This document shows, one piece after another, positions 26,153 through 35,853 of a stretch of 64,000 nt of DNA. The notes under the pieces were generated by a model, which was not told the origin of the DNA, did no database searches, and was given only the letters and a program-made list of their open reading frames with translations. The stretch is from positions 124,001 to 188,000 of the forward strand of contig CAWAOX010000018.1 of NCBI GenBank assembly GCA_963783835.1, in the 5' to 3' direction. This DNA is from CAIQPS01 sp963783835 (GTDB lineage Bacteria > Actinomycetota > Thermoleophilia > RBG-16-64-13). A program made the translations under genes and the position numbers. The stretch's first letter is position 1, and each line of letters starts with the position of its first letter.

Positions 26153-26602
26153 ATGGCTCGTGGTTTTGCACGTGTGACTCTTGTGGGCAATCTGACCCGC
26201 GACCCGGAGCTCCGGCAGACCCCCGGCGGCACGTCCGTTTGTCAGTTCGGCGTGGCCGTCGGACGGAGATACAAGGACGCATCGGGCCAATGGGCCGACA
26301 AGGCGAGTTTCTTTGATGTGGTGGTATGGGGTGCCCAGGGAGAGAACTCCGCGCAGTACCTTGCCAAGGGCCGCCAAGTGGCCATCGACGGCCATTTAGA
26401 GCAACGGTCCTGGGAAGCCCAAGACGGCACCAAACGAAGCAAGATCGAGATCATCGCCGAGAACGTGGTCTTCCTCGGAGGCCAAGGCGGCGAGACACGC
26501 GAGCCGGTCCAGCGGGGGGGCGGCAATCAGCCTGCTCCGGACGCGCCGCCTCAAGACGATTTTCGTGACATCGATTTCGGGGGCGACGACATCCCCTTCT
26601 AG
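26153..26602 (+). CDS. ssb: Single-stranded DNA-binding protein
   Basis: 149 aa. OB fold: RVTLVGNLTRDPELRQTPGG, WADKASFFDVVVWG and GRQVAIDGHLEQRSWE are typical SSB blocks. The acidic tail ends DIDFGGDDIPF, the conserved tip that recruits replication and repair proteins. It lies between rpsF and rpsR, the normal bacterial order, with SD GGAG upstream. Confidence 0.96.
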   Translation: MARGFARVTLVGNLTRDPELRQTPGGTSVCQFGVAVGRRYKDASGQWADKASFFDVVVWGAQGENSAQYLAKGRQVAIDGHLEQRSWEAQDGTKRSKIEIIAENVVFLGGQGGETREPVQRGGGNQPAPDAPPQDDFRDIDFGGDDIPF

Positions 26603-26626
26603 TCAGTCCCTAAGGAGGTTAAAGAA

Positions 26627-26884
26627 GTGGCGAATCCCAAGAAGCCGCCGCGGCGGGTCCGGCCTACCACAGGCGGTCGCAGGCGCAAGTACTGCTTCTT
26701 CTGCAAAGAGAACGTAGAAGAGGTCGATTACAAAGATTACGGTACCCTGCGCCGGTTCATGTCAGAGCGGGGCAAGATCCGGTCCCGGCGCACGACCGGC
26801 GCATGCCGCCGTCATCAGCGCCAGGTCGCCGTCGCTATCAAGCGGGCCCGCGAGGTCGCTCTGCTGCCTTACAGCAGCCGGTAG
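26627..26884 (+). CDS. rpsR: 30S ribosomal protein bS18
   Basis: 85 aa from GTG 26627 (SD AAGGAGG). Zinc-binding type: CFFC and CRRH supply four ligands. Conserved DYKDYGTLRRFMSERGKI and the basic C-terminus (QVAVAIKRAREVALLPY) fit S18, which pairs with S6 on the platform of the 30S subunit. The zinc form suggests a second zinc-free copy may exist elsewhere, as in mycobacteria. Confidence 0.96.
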   Translation: MANPKKPPRRVRPTTGGRRRKYCFFCKENVEEVDYKDYGTLRRFMSERGKIRSRRTTGACRRHQRQVAVAIKRAREVALLPYSSR

Positions 26885-26902
26885 CAAAGGATCCCGGCCG
26901 GC

Positions 26903-27883
26903 ATGAGGCAGTCCTCTCCGTTGCCGCTCGTCTCCGTCGCAAAGGCGGTGGCGGGCACCGTGATGATCGCGGTGCTCATGCTCGTCGTGCCCCTCGCTCC
27001 CGTGGTACTCGCCCCGTTCCTCGCTCTGCCGCTCGCCTACGTGGTGGCGCGGCACGGCTGGCCGAGCGGGGTGGCGGTGGCAGTTTTGGCGGCGGTCCTG
27101 CTGTACCTGGGTGCCGACAGCAGCTTCGCGTTATTGGTGTTCCTCGTCATCGCGAGCACGGGGGTGACGTTGGGATGGGCGTTGAGAAGCAGCTGGCGGT
27201 TCTCGCGCAGCCTCGCCTCCCTGGCCGTCTCGTTGCTGGTGGCTCTGGTCGTGTACGGGGTGATCCTCTGGCTCGTGTTCGGTCTCACCCTCACCGAGTT
27301 GAAGCAGGCGTCGTACGACTCCATCGCCAACGCGGGCCGGATGTACAGCGAGATGGGCGTGAGCTCGGCTTCGGTCGACGCGGTGTCGACCCAACTGCGC
27401 AAGCTGGTCGACGTCTCTCCCTACCTCGCACCCGGTTTCCTGGGTATGTCGGTGGTGCTGGTGGCGGCTGCCATGCTGGGTCTGGCCTATCTGATCTTCC
27501 CGCGCCTGCGGCAGAAGGTGGCCGTCAGCATGTCTCTGTCCACCTTCCGCATGCACTGGGCGGTCGCGTATGCTTCCATCGTGGGGCTGGCGATGCTGCT
27601 CTTCTCCCGGGGGGACGCACAGTGGCATTCGGTCTTGCTGTACGCCGGCATCGATGTGTTGCTGGTGTCACAGACCCTGTTCTTCTTGCAGGCGCTGGGT
27701 GTGCTTCGTTGGTTCGGTGCCAGCAGGCAGTGGCGGCCGGGCTCGCGCACGGCCTTGTTCGTTTCGGCGGTTTTGGCCCAGGCGTTCTTCCAGCTCACGG
27801 GCCTGGTGGGACTTCTGGATACATGGATCGACTATCGTAAGCGTTTCGCTCTCAAGAGCCCGGGGCCGGGCTCCTTGAGGTGA
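26903..27883 (+). CDS. DUF2232 (YybS-like) membrane protein
   Basis: 326 aa with about eight hydrophobic segments. DUF2232 proteins are often encoded between rpsR and rplI, as here, and the overall profile fits. They are membrane proteins of unknown function in Firmicutes and Actinobacteria. ATG 26903 lies 18 nt after rpsR. No catalytic motif is seen. Confidence 0.75.
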   Translation: MRQSSPLPLVSVAKAVAGTVMIAVLMLVVPLAPVVLAPFLALPLAYVVARHGWPSGVAVAVLAAVLLYLGADSSFALLVFLVIASTGVTLGWALRSSWRFSRSLASLAVSLLVALVVYGVILWLVFGLTLTELKQASYDSIANAGRMYSEMGVSSASVDAVSTQLRKLVDVSPYLAPGFLGMSVVLVAAAMLGLAYLIFPRLRQKVAVSMSLSTFRMHWAVAYASIVGLAMLLFSRGDAQWHSVLLYAGIDVLLVSQTLFFLQALGVLRWFGASRQWRPGSRTALFVSAVLAQAFFQLTGLVGLLDTWIDYRKRFALKSPGPGSLR

Positions 27884-27902
27884 CATCGAGAAGGAGTGAC
27901 AT

Positions 27903-28364
27903 ATGGAGATAATCCTGTTGCAGGATGTGGACAAGGTGGGCAAGAAGGGTGAGTTGGCCAACGTATCCGAGGGATACGCCCGCAACTACCTGTTGCCCCG
28001 CAAGATGGCCGAGGTGGCCACGGCGGGCCGCGTCGCCCAGGTGCGCAAGATGATGGAGCAGAAGGAGGCCCGCGCGCGCCGCGAGGCCGAGCAGGCCGAA
28101 GAGACCCGCGACCTTCTGGCGAAGACCGTGTTGACCATCCCCGCGCCGGTCGGCTCCGGCGACCGGCTCTTCGGCTCGGTCACTACCCAGGACATCGCGA
28201 CGGCGCTCTACGCGGCCCGCAAGATCCGGGTCGACAAGCGTAACGTGGAGCTCGAAGAACCTATCAAGATGGTGGGCACGTACATGGTCAAAGTCGAAGT
28301 CCACAACAGTGTGGAGCCGGCAGAGGTCAAGGTCATCGTGGTTCCCGAGGAGCACAAGGCCTAG
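27903..28364 (+). CDS. rplI: 50S ribosomal protein bL9
   Basis: 153 aa. N-terminal signature MEIILLQDVDKVGKKGELANVSEGYARNYLLPR, long central helix (about residues 40-78), and C-terminal domain with GSVTTQDIATALYA. L9 binds 23S rRNA near L1 and helps keep reading frame. SD AAGGAG before ATG. The next gene, dnaB, starts 43 nt later. Confidence 0.96.
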   Translation: MEIILLQDVDKVGKKGELANVSEGYARNYLLPRKMAEVATAGRVAQVRKMMEQKEARARREAEQAEETRDLLAKTVLTIPAPVGSGDRLFGSVTTQDIATALYAARKIRVDKRNVELEEPIKMVGTYMVKVEVHNSVEPAEVKVIVVPEEHKA

Positions 28365-28407
28365 ACGGTCCAGGTCTTCGTCCCGGGAGAGAGGGGCGGG
28401 TGTAGAG

Positions 28408-31038
28408 ATGGCGGCGGGAAACGGCGGCCCCGAGGGAGAACTCGGGGGCGAGTATTCGCTCCCACAGAATCTTGACGCGGAACTGTCGGTGTTGGGGGCG
28501 AGCATGCTCACCCCCAACGTCATCCCCGCGGTCAGCGAGATCGTTCGGCCGCACTACTTCTACCGGCCGGGGCACCAGCGGATATTCGAGGTCATCGAAG
28601 ACCTGTTCTCTCGCGGGGAGCCAGTCGACCCCATCACGGTGTCCGAGCAACTGGCCAACAGGGCCAGTCTCGAGGCCATCGGCGGGCGGGCGTTCATCCA
28701 CGGCCTGGTGACGTCGGTCCCCGCGGCCACGAATGCCCGGTACTACGCGGAGATCGTTCGCGAGAACTACTACCTGCGCTCGCTCATCAAGGTGGGAGGG
28801 GAGATCACCGAGATGGGCTACCGGCGCCAGCAGCCCCCGCTCGAGCTTATCGACAGGGCGGAGCAGATGGTCTTCGACATCTCCCAGAGCCGGGTCATGG
28901 GAGAGTTCGAGCCGATAGGCGAGCTCATCACCGAGAGCTTCTCCGAACTGGAGCGGCTCATGTCCGAAGGGCACCGCACCGTCGGATGCCAGACCGGCTT
29001 TCGCGAGGTGGATTCGCTCATCGGTGGCTTCCAGCCCTCAAACCTGGTCATCCTGGCGGCGCGTCCCTCCATGGGCAAGACCGCCTTCGCGTTGAACGTG
29101 GCCCGCAACGTGGCCGTCGACCAAGCGAAGGGAGTGGCCATCTTCAGCCTGGAGATGTCCAAGGCGGAGGTGGTCAACCGGATGATGTGCTCCGAGGCGC
29201 GGGTCGATAGCTGGCGGGTGCGCCGAGGGGCTCTGCAGACAAGGGACTGGAGTCAGCTGGCGTCCGCCTGTACCCCGTTGCATACGGCTCCCATCTTCAT
29301 CGACGACAGCGCCTCGCTCAACCTCATGGAGATCCGGGCCAAGGCGCGGCGTCTCCGGTCTCAGGAGAAGAACCTGGGTCTCATCATCGTGGACTATCTG
29401 CAACTGATGATGGGCGACACCGGCGTCGAGAACCGGCAGCAGGAGATCTCCCGCATATCCCGCGGTCTCAAGATCCTTGCCCGCGAGCTCGAAGTGCCGG
29501 TGCTTGCTCTTTCGCAGTTGTCGCGGCAGGTGGAGCAGCGGGCCGGCAACAAGCCGGTGCTGTCGGACCTGAGGGAATGTGTGACCGGCGACACTCTCGT
29601 CTGCTTGGCCGACGGCTCTCGGGTGCCGGTCAAAGAGCTGGTGGGCCTGCGGCCGGACGTGATCGCGATCGGAGCGGACAAGCGCCTTGTCGAGGCTCGT
29701 GCCGAATGCGTGTGGCCGGTAGGGGTTCGGCCGGTGTATGAGGTCGTCACCGCGAGCGGGCGGCGGCTCCGGGCGACGGGAGAGCATCGTGTACTGGGCG
29801 GCGAGGGGTGGACTGAGGTCGACCGGCTGGTGCTGGGCGCCCGGGTCGCACTTGCCCGGCGTCTCCCCGAACCCGCTGCAATAGAGACGTGGTCCGACGG
29901 GCAGGTCGCTCTGCTCGGCCAACTCATCGGGGACGGGAGCTATCTATCAGGGCAGCCGATGCGCTATACCACAGGGTCACTCGAGAACGCTGAACTCGTT
30001 GCCGGCGTCGCCGAGAGCGAGTTCGGGGCCCGAGTCACGTGGTACCGGGGGCCGGGGAACTGGTTCCAGCTTCTGTTGTCGGGCAACGGAAATCGCTGGC
30101 ACCCCGCCGGGATCAATCACTGGCTTCGCAAGCTGGGTGTGTTCGGGCAAAGATCGCACGAGAAACGGATTCCTCAGGCTGCGTTCAAGCTGAGCAATCG
30201 GCAACTCGCGATCTTGCTCAGACATTTGTGGGCGACCGATGGCACCATCCACCTGCGGAAGAACGGCGACAAAGGGTCTTCCCGAATCGCCTTTGCGACT
30301 TGCAGTCGTGGGCTGGCGGACGATGTCGCCGCTCTGCTTTTGCGCCTGAGGATAGTCGCCCGGATACGGCAGGCGAAGCAGGCTGGCTCAAGCTGGTTCA
30401 CGGTCGATGTGTCCGGCCGGGAGCACATGCTTCGGTTCCTGCAAGAGGTCGGGGGCTTCGGTTCCCGGGCGGAAGCGGCGGAAAACCTACGGTCAAAGCT
30501 GGAGCCTATGTCGGCCAACACCAACGTAGATACTCTGCCTCCGTCAGCCTTCGCGAGAGTCAAAGAGACCATGGCCGCGCGCGGCCTGTCTCAGCGCGCC
30601 GTGGCGACCCTGCGGGGAACCTCGCACGCCGGGACTAATTTCAACTTTGCTCCCTCTAGGGCAGTGATGCTGCAGTACGCCGACCTCCTCGAGGACGAGA
30701 CTCTCCGAATCGAAGCTACGAGCGATCTCTTCTGGGATAGGGTCGTAGAGATCTCTCCGGGTGGAGACGAGGAGGTTTTCGATTTGACCGTGCCCGGGCC
30801 GTCCTGCTGGCTCGCGGATGGCCTTGTCACTCACAACAGCGGAGCTATTGAGCAAGATGCAGACTTGGTGATGTTCATCTACCGCGACGAGGTCTACAAC
30901 CGCGACAGCCAGGACAAGGGGACGGCCGAGATCATCGTCGGCAAACAGCGGAACGGGCCCATCGGCGAGTGCAAGATGGCGTTCGCGCCAAACTACACGC
31001 GGTTCTCGGACCTGGCCGACGCTCGGTTGACCCCCTAG
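28408..31038 (+). CDS. dnaB: Replicative DNA helicase DnaB, interrupted by an intein
   Basis: 876 aa precursor from ATG 28408. The mature helicase (about 456 aa) has the N-terminal domain (PQNLDAELSVLGASML), Walker A ARPSMGKTAFALN, Walker B LGLIIVDYLQLM and the C-terminal motif SGAIEQDADLVMFIYRDE. A 420-aa intein splits the chain between DLRE and SGAIEQDAD, in the conserved ATPase core. The frame extends upstream to 28309 but the family starts near this ATG. DnaB unwinds DNA at the fork; splicing is required for activity. Confidence 0.95.
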   Translation: MAAGNGGPEGELGGEYSLPQNLDAELSVLGASMLTPNVIPAVSEIVRPHYFYRPGHQRIFEVIEDLFSRGEPVDPITVSEQLANRASLEAIGGRAFIHGLVTSVPAATNARYYAEIVRENYYLRSLIKVGGEITEMGYRRQQPPLELIDRAEQMVFDISQSRVMGEFEPIGELITESFSELERLMSEGHRTVGCQTGFREVDSLIGGFQPSNLVILAARPSMGKTAFALNVARNVAVDQAKGVAIFSLEMSKAEVVNRMMCSEARVDSWRVRRGALQTRDWSQLASACTPLHTAPIFIDDSASLNLMEIRAKARRLRSQEKNLGLIIVDYLQLMMGDTGVENRQQEISRISRGLKILARELEVPVLALSQLSRQVEQRAGNKPVLSDLRECVTGDTLVCLADGSRVPVKELVGLRPDVIAIGADKRLVEARAECVWPVGVRPVYEVVTASGRRLRATGEHRVLGGEGWTEVDRLVLGARVALARRLPEPAAIETWSDGQVALLGQLIGDGSYLSGQPMRYTTGSLENAELVAGVAESEFGARVTWYRGPGNWFQLLLSGNGNRWHPAGINHWLRKLGVFGQRSHEKRIPQAAFKLSNRQLAILLRHLWATDGTIHLRKNGDKGSSRIAFATCSRGLADDVAALLLRLRIVARIRQAKQAGSSWFTVDVSGREHMLRFLQEVGGFGSRAEAAENLRSKLEPMSANTNVDTLPPSAFARVKETMAARGLSQRAVATLRGTSHAGTNFNFAPSRAVMLQYADLLEDETLRIEATSDLFWDRVVEISPGGDEEVFDLTVPGPSCWLADGLVTHNSGAIEQDADLVMFIYRDEVYNRDSQDKGTAEIIVGKQRNGPIGECKMAFAPNYTRFSDLADARLTP
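29578..30837 (+). other. DnaB intein with LAGLIDADG homing endonuclease
   Basis: 420 aa inside DnaB. Cys1 opens block A (CVTGDTLVCLADGSRVPVKE), block B is ATGEHRVLG (penultimate TxxH), and the C-terminus is WLADGLVTHN followed by extein Ser+1. All splicing residues (Cys1, block-B His, penultimate His, Asn, Ser+1) are present, so it should splice. Two dodecapeptide motifs, LLGQLIGDGS and LLRHLWATDGT, mark a LAGLIDADG endonuclease with acidic residues intact, so homing may still be possible. The host site is the conserved DLRE/SGAIEQ junction. Confidence 0.94.
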
Positions 31039-31056
31039 AAGCAGAAGACGGAGATC

Positions 31057-32567
31057 ATGACGACCAACGGCAGCACGTACGACGTGATCATCGTGGGCGG
31101 AGGGCCTGCCGGGATCTTTGCCGCTCTTGAGCTGGCCGCCAAGCCCGGCCTGCGGGTGCTCCTCCTCGAAAAGGGGGCCGACATCTCTGACCGGCGGTGC
31201 CCGGCGCGCGATACCGGCTCCTGCGCTCACTGTCCCACCTGCGACATAACGACCGGTTGGGGAGGAGCGGGCGCTTTCTCCGATGGCAAGCTCACGCTTG
31301 GCCCAGAGGTGGGGGGCTGGCTGGGCGACTACGTCGACGCGAAGGGAATGCTCAAGCTGATCGCCGACGTCGATGGCATCTACCGGCGATTCGGGGCCCC
31401 CGACCGGCTCTACGGCAACGAAGGGGACCGCTACGATCATTGGGCCGACCTGGCGGCGAGGCAGGGCCTGCGGCTCGTGCGGTCGCCCGTGCGGCATCTG
31501 GGGACGGAACGGTCGGCCGAGGTGCTCGCCGCTATGCGGGCCGAACTGGAAGACAAGGTCGACATCCGCACCGACACAGCGGTGGCCACGGTACTCACCG
31601 CCGACGGGCCGGCGCTACGGAAGAAGCCGGCGGAGGCCGGGGCGGCTACGCCGGCACAGCCCATGGCGAAACCGTACTCCAAGACGCAGCACGCCACCGG
31701 CGCAGCCTCCGCTGGTCTCGGTCGGGTCGCCGGCGTCACGACCGCCGACGGGCAGACCTACGAGAGCCCGATCGTGATCCTGGCCCCGGGCAGGGAGGGG
31801 TCCGCCTGGCTCACCGCGGAGGCGGGGAGGCTGGGCATCGGCTTGGTGAGCAACGCCGTCGACATCGGGGTCAGGGTGGAGGTGCCGGCGGTGGTGACCG
31901 ACATCATCACCGACGAGTTGTACGAGCCCAAGCTGCTCTACACCTCGCGGCACTTCGAGGACCAGGTGCGCACCTTCTGCATGAACCCGCGGGGCGTGGT
32001 ATGCACCGAGTGCTGGGGCGACGCCGTCACGGTGAACGGGCACAGCTACGCGGACTCCGACCTCAAGACCGCCAACACCAACTTCGCGCTGCTGGTCTCC
32101 ACCCGGTTCACCGTGCCGTTCAAGGAGCCGATCGCGTACGGCAAGTCGGTCGCCCGTCTGGCGAACATGCTGGGCAGAGACATCCTGGTGCAGCGTCTGG
32201 GCGATCTGCGGGCGGGGCACCGCACCACACCGGAGAGATTGCGGCGCAGCGTCGTGGAACCGACGCTGCGCGCCGCCACCCCCGGCGACCTGAGCTTCGC
32301 GTTGCCCTACAGGCATCTGCGCGACCTCGTCGACATGCTCGACGCCCTGGACGCCCTGCTGCCGGGGGTGGGGGGCGTGACACGCTGCTCTACGGGGTCG
32401 AGGTCAAGTTCTACTCCTCGCGTCTCACGCTCGGTCCCGATCTGCAGACCCCGGTCAAGGGGCTCTACGCGGTCGGCGACGGGGCGGGCGTCACGCGCGG
32501 GTTGGTGCAGGCCTCTGCATCCGGGGTTGTGGCCGCCCGCGCGGCGCGGGCGGCGAGAGGCCGCTGA
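31057..32567 (+). CDS. FAD-dependent oxidoreductase (COG2509-like), frameshifted in this sequence
   Basis: About 503 aa if one frameshift is repaired. N-terminal FAD motif DVIIVGGGPAGIFAALELA; Cys-rich block CPARDTGSCAHCPTCDITTGWGGAGAFSDGKL typical of COG2509; C-terminal FAD contact GLYAVGDGAGVTRGLVQA. Near 32371-32376 (GTGGGGGGC) the frame shifts: adding one G restores GGRDTLLYGVEVKFYSSRL. The original frame runs on to 32649 with unrelated sequence. Substrate of the family is unknown to me. A 35-residue Ala/Thr-rich insertion lies at about residues 188-222. Confidence 0.8.
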
Positions 32568-32690
32568 GGGCGGCGATTCCCGGGCTCTCGCCCCGGTCGG
32601 CCCGGGGACGACCGGGGGACGGGCGCGCCCGGGCCCGGGGCTGGTGTAAACTTCAGCGCGGAATCAAGGTCTGACCGATCAGGAGGCGAC

Positions 32691-34022
32691 GTGCCGGTTC
32701 TCGTCGTGGTAGGCGCCCAGTGGGGCGACGAAGGCAAAGGGAAAGTCACCGACCTGCTCTGCGAGCAGGCCGACGTCGTGGTGCGGTATCAGGGCGGCAA
32801 CAACGCCGGCCACACAGTGGAGAATATCCGGGGTAAGTTCGCTCTTCACCTCGTGCCGTCCGGTGTCTTCAACCCCAACATCATCTCGGTCATCGGCAAC
32901 GGCGTCGTCATCGATCCGACGGTGCTGCGGACGGAGATCGACGATCTCGAGAGCCGCAACGTGTCCACCCGGAACCTCAAGGTGTCGGGCAAAGCGCATC
33001 TCATCATGCCGTACCACATCATGTTGGACCACGTGCAAGAGGCGCGGCTGGGCAAGGGCAAGATCGGCACCACGGGCCGGGGTATCGGGCCGGCCTACGC
33101 CGACAAAGCGGCGCGTCAGGGCGTGCGGATGCAGGACATCGTCGATCCCGAGGGCTTCCGCGAGCGGGTCATGAGCATGATGAGGGCCAAGGCCGAGGTG
33201 ATGGCCAAGGCGTACGACCAGGACGTCAGCCATCTGGACGAGGAGTGCGAGCGCTACATCGAGGCGGCCGAGTCGCTGCGCCCCTACGTCGAAGACACCA
33301 GCCTCCTGCTGTGGAACGCCTTACGCGAGGACAAGCGCCTGCTTCTCGAAGGCGCCCAGGGGACCATGCTCGATCTCGATCACGGCACCTATCCCTTCGT
33401 CACCTCCTCGAACCCCGTCGCCGGGTATGCGAGCGTGGGCAGCGGCATCGGGCCGATAGAGTTCAGCGAGGTCTGGGGAGTCACGAAGGCGTATACCACC
33501 CGGGTCGGCGAAGGCCCCTTCCCGACGGAACTGAGCGACAGCGTCGGCGAATCTCTGCGCGAGGTGGGCCAGGAGTTCGGGACCACCACCGGACGGCCGC
33601 GCCGCTGCGGCTGGCTGGACCTCGTGGCGCTTCGCTACGCGGCCCGGGTCAACGGCCTCACCGGTCTCTGCATCACCAAGCTGGACGTGCTCGACACGCT
33701 GGAGACCATCAAGGTCTGCACGGCATACAAGTACCGGGGAGAGATCCTCGAGGAGTTGCCGCCGGCCCAGGCGATCTTCGCGGAGGTCGAGCCGGTCTAC
33801 GAGGAGATGCCGGGCTGGAAGAGCGATATCACCGGCGTCACGACGGTGCAGGACCTTCCCCAGGAGACTATCGACTACCTCAACTTCGTCGTGAGGAACG
33901 TCCGGGTGCCCATTTCTCTCATATCGGTGGGGCCCAAGCGCGAGCAACACATCAAGGTGCCGCATCCGGAATACGCCCAGCGCACGGCGTCCGCGCCCGG
34001 CCACGCCGGGCACCAGCACTAG
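32691..34022 (+). CDS. purA: Adenylosuccinate synthetase
   Basis: 443 aa from GTG 32691 (SD AGGAGG). GTP-dependent ligation of aspartate to IMP, first step to AMP. Motifs: VVGAQWGDEGKGKVTDLL (P-loop and catalytic Asp), NNAGHTV with the catalytic His, GTTGRGIGPAYADK, TTGRPRRCGWLDLVALRYA. It heads a purine gene run. A 35-nt tail beyond the family's usual end is Pro/Ala/His-rich. Confidence 0.96.
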   Translation: MPVLVVVGAQWGDEGKGKVTDLLCEQADVVVRYQGGNNAGHTVENIRGKFALHLVPSGVFNPNIISVIGNGVVIDPTVLRTEIDDLESRNVSTRNLKVSGKAHLIMPYHIMLDHVQEARLGKGKIGTTGRGIGPAYADKAARQGVRMQDIVDPEGFRERVMSMMRAKAEVMAKAYDQDVSHLDEECERYIEAAESLRPYVEDTSLLLWNALREDKRLLLEGAQGTMLDLDHGTYPFVTSSNPVAGYASVGSGIGPIEFSEVWGVTKAYTTRVGEGPFPTELSDSVGESLREVGQEFGTTTGRPRRCGWLDLVALRYAARVNGLTGLCITKLDVLDTLETIKVCTAYKYRGEILEELPPAQAIFAEVEPVYEEMPGWKSDITGVTTVQDLPQETIDYLNFVVRNVRVPISLISVGPKREQHIKVPHPEYAQRTASAPGHAGHQH

Positions 34023-34038
34023 GGTAGGGGGCAGGGCG

Positions 34039-35853
34039 ATGGCTTCTGACCGGCGGCTGGATGTCTTGGTGGTCGGCGGAGGGGGCCGGGAGCATGCCCT
34101 CGTCCGCGGTCTCGCGAAGAGCCCGAGGATCGGGAGACTCTTCTGCGCCCCGGGTAACGCGGGCATCCGTGACGACGCGCTGATTGTTTCCACAGGGACC
34201 GAAGACATCCCCGGCCTGGTGGCCTTCGTCGAGCGGGAGAAGATCGACCTTACCATCGTAGGACCCGAAGCTCCTCTCGTGGCCGGCCTTGCCGACCGAC
34301 TGCGGGAGCGGGGCCGCGCGGTTTTCGGCCCGGGAGCGGATGGCGCCCTCCTGGAAGGCTCCAAAGCCTTCGCCAAGCAGGTGATGGAGGCGGCCGGCGT
34401 CCCGACCGGCCGGTCGGCGATCTTCACTGAGCACATCGCGGCTCTCGCCTACCTATGGGAGCACGGGGCTCCCGTGGTGGTGAAGGCTGACGGCCTCGCC
34501 GCCGGCAAAGGGGTGATCGTCGCGCGCAGACTTAAGGAGGCGGAGGCGGCTCTCACCGAGTGCTTCGTGGAGCGCCGGTTCGGACTGGCCGGGGATACCG
34601 TCCTCGTCGAGGAGTTCCTGGAGGGCGAGGAGGTCTCCCTCCTGTCTCTGGTCAGCGGTGAGAGCATCCTGCCTCTCGCACCGGCCCAGGACTATAAGCG
34701 GGCCCTGGACGGAGACGCCGGCCCTAACACCGGAGGGATGGGCTCCTATTCGCCGGTGCCTACCGTCGACGCTAGGCTCTACCAAGAACTCGTCGACCTG
34801 GTGGTGCGGCCGACGGTGGCCGAACTGAGCCGCCGCGGCATCGACTTTCGGGGCGTCCTCTACGCGGGCCTGATGCTGACCAAGGACGGGCCCAAGGTCC
34901 TCGAGTTCAACTGCCGGTTCGGCGATCCCGAGACCCAGGCCCTCCTTCCCCGGCTGGAGAGCGATCTGCTGGAACTGCTGTGGACGGCCGCGAACGGCGA
35001 GGTTCTGCCGACCGCCGCGGTCTGGCGACCGGGAGCCGCGGTGGGCGTCGTGCTTGCGTCGCGTGGGTATCCCGCCTCGGCGTCCAAGGGGGACGTCATA
35101 GGGGGGCTGGGGCGCGCGCGACGTTTGGACGGCGTGGAAGTGTTCCATGCGGCCACCAAAGAGGTGGCTGGTTCGGTCGTCACCTCCGGCGGCCGGGTTC
35201 TGACCGTCACCGGGCTCGGCGACACCTTTGCCGAAGCTCGGGCCCGCGCCTACGCCGGGGTGGCCGAGATCCGGTTCGAAGGAGAGCAACACCGCTCCGA
35301 CATCGCTCTGCGTGCGGAGAAGTGGGAAGCAGCAGACGCGGGAGGAGGGAACGTGACCGGTCAGCCGTTGGTGGGGATCCTCATGGGGTCCCAATCGGAC
35401 GCGGACGTCATGGACGCCGCCGCCGAGGAATTGGAGTCACGCGGCATACCGTATGAGATAAACGTCCTCTCCGCCCACCGGGATCCGGAAGCGGTGCGCG
35501 AGTATTCGCTGGCCGCCGAGTCCCGGGGTCTGAAGGTGGTCATAGCCGGCGCGGGCAAAGCTGCCGCGCTTCCCGGCGTCGTTGCGTCGATGACCGATCT
35601 GCCCGTCATAGGCGTGCCTATCCGCACCTCGGACCTGGGGGGGCTCGACTCGCTCCTCTCGATGGTGCAGATGCCTCCCGGCGTTCCCGTGGCGACGGTG
35701 GCGATCAACGGCGCCCGCAACGCCGCCATCCTGGCCGCCAAGATCCTCCGGGTGGGGGGCCTCGCCGGCTCTCCCGGCACCGAAGGCGATCCGGCAGCCG
35801 GCGCCCAAGGCGGCGAAGCCCAGGGCGGCCCGGCCGAAAGCAGCGCCCGATGA
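34039..35853 (+). CDS. purD-purE: In-frame fusion: GAR synthetase (PurD) - N5-CAIR mutase (PurE)
   Basis: 604 aa in one frame. Residues 1-435 are PurD (VLVVGGGGREHALV, the ATP-grasp block VVVKADGLAAGKGVIVA, the triple GGMGSYSPVP and VLEFNCRFGDPETQ). Residues 439-604 are PurE (VGILMGSQSDADVMDAA, INVLSAHRDPE, VIAGAGKAAALPGVVA, PVIGVPI). No stop separates them, yet GGAGG at 35341-35345 sits 7 nt before an in-frame GTG (35353), so PurE may also be made alone. PurD adds glycine to phosphoribosylamine; PurE moves carboxylate on AIR. No purK lies in the window. Ends overlapping purB (ATGA). Confidence 0.9.
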   Translation: MASDRRLDVLVVGGGGREHALVRGLAKSPRIGRLFCAPGNAGIRDDALIVSTGTEDIPGLVAFVEREKIDLTIVGPEAPLVAGLADRLRERGRAVFGPGADGALLEGSKAFAKQVMEAAGVPTGRSAIFTEHIAALAYLWEHGAPVVVKADGLAAGKGVIVARRLKEAEAALTECFVERRFGLAGDTVLVEEFLEGEEVSLLSLVSGESILPLAPAQDYKRALDGDAGPNTGGMGSYSPVPTVDARLYQELVDLVVRPTVAELSRRGIDFRGVLYAGLMLTKDGPKVLEFNCRFGDPETQALLPRLESDLLELLWTAANGEVLPTAAVWRPGAAVGVVLASRGYPASASKGDVIGGLGRARRLDGVEVFHAATKEVAGSVVTSGGRVLTVTGLGDTFAEARARAYAGVAEIRFEGEQHRSDIALRAEKWEAADAGGGNVTGQPLVGILMGSQSDADVMDAAAEELESRGIPYEINVLSAHRDPEAVREYSLAAESRGLKVVIAGAGKAAALPGVVASMTDLPVIGVPIRTSDLGGLDSLLSMVQMPPGVPVATVAINGARNAAILAAKILRVGGLAGSPGTEGDPAAGAQGGEAQGGPAESSAR

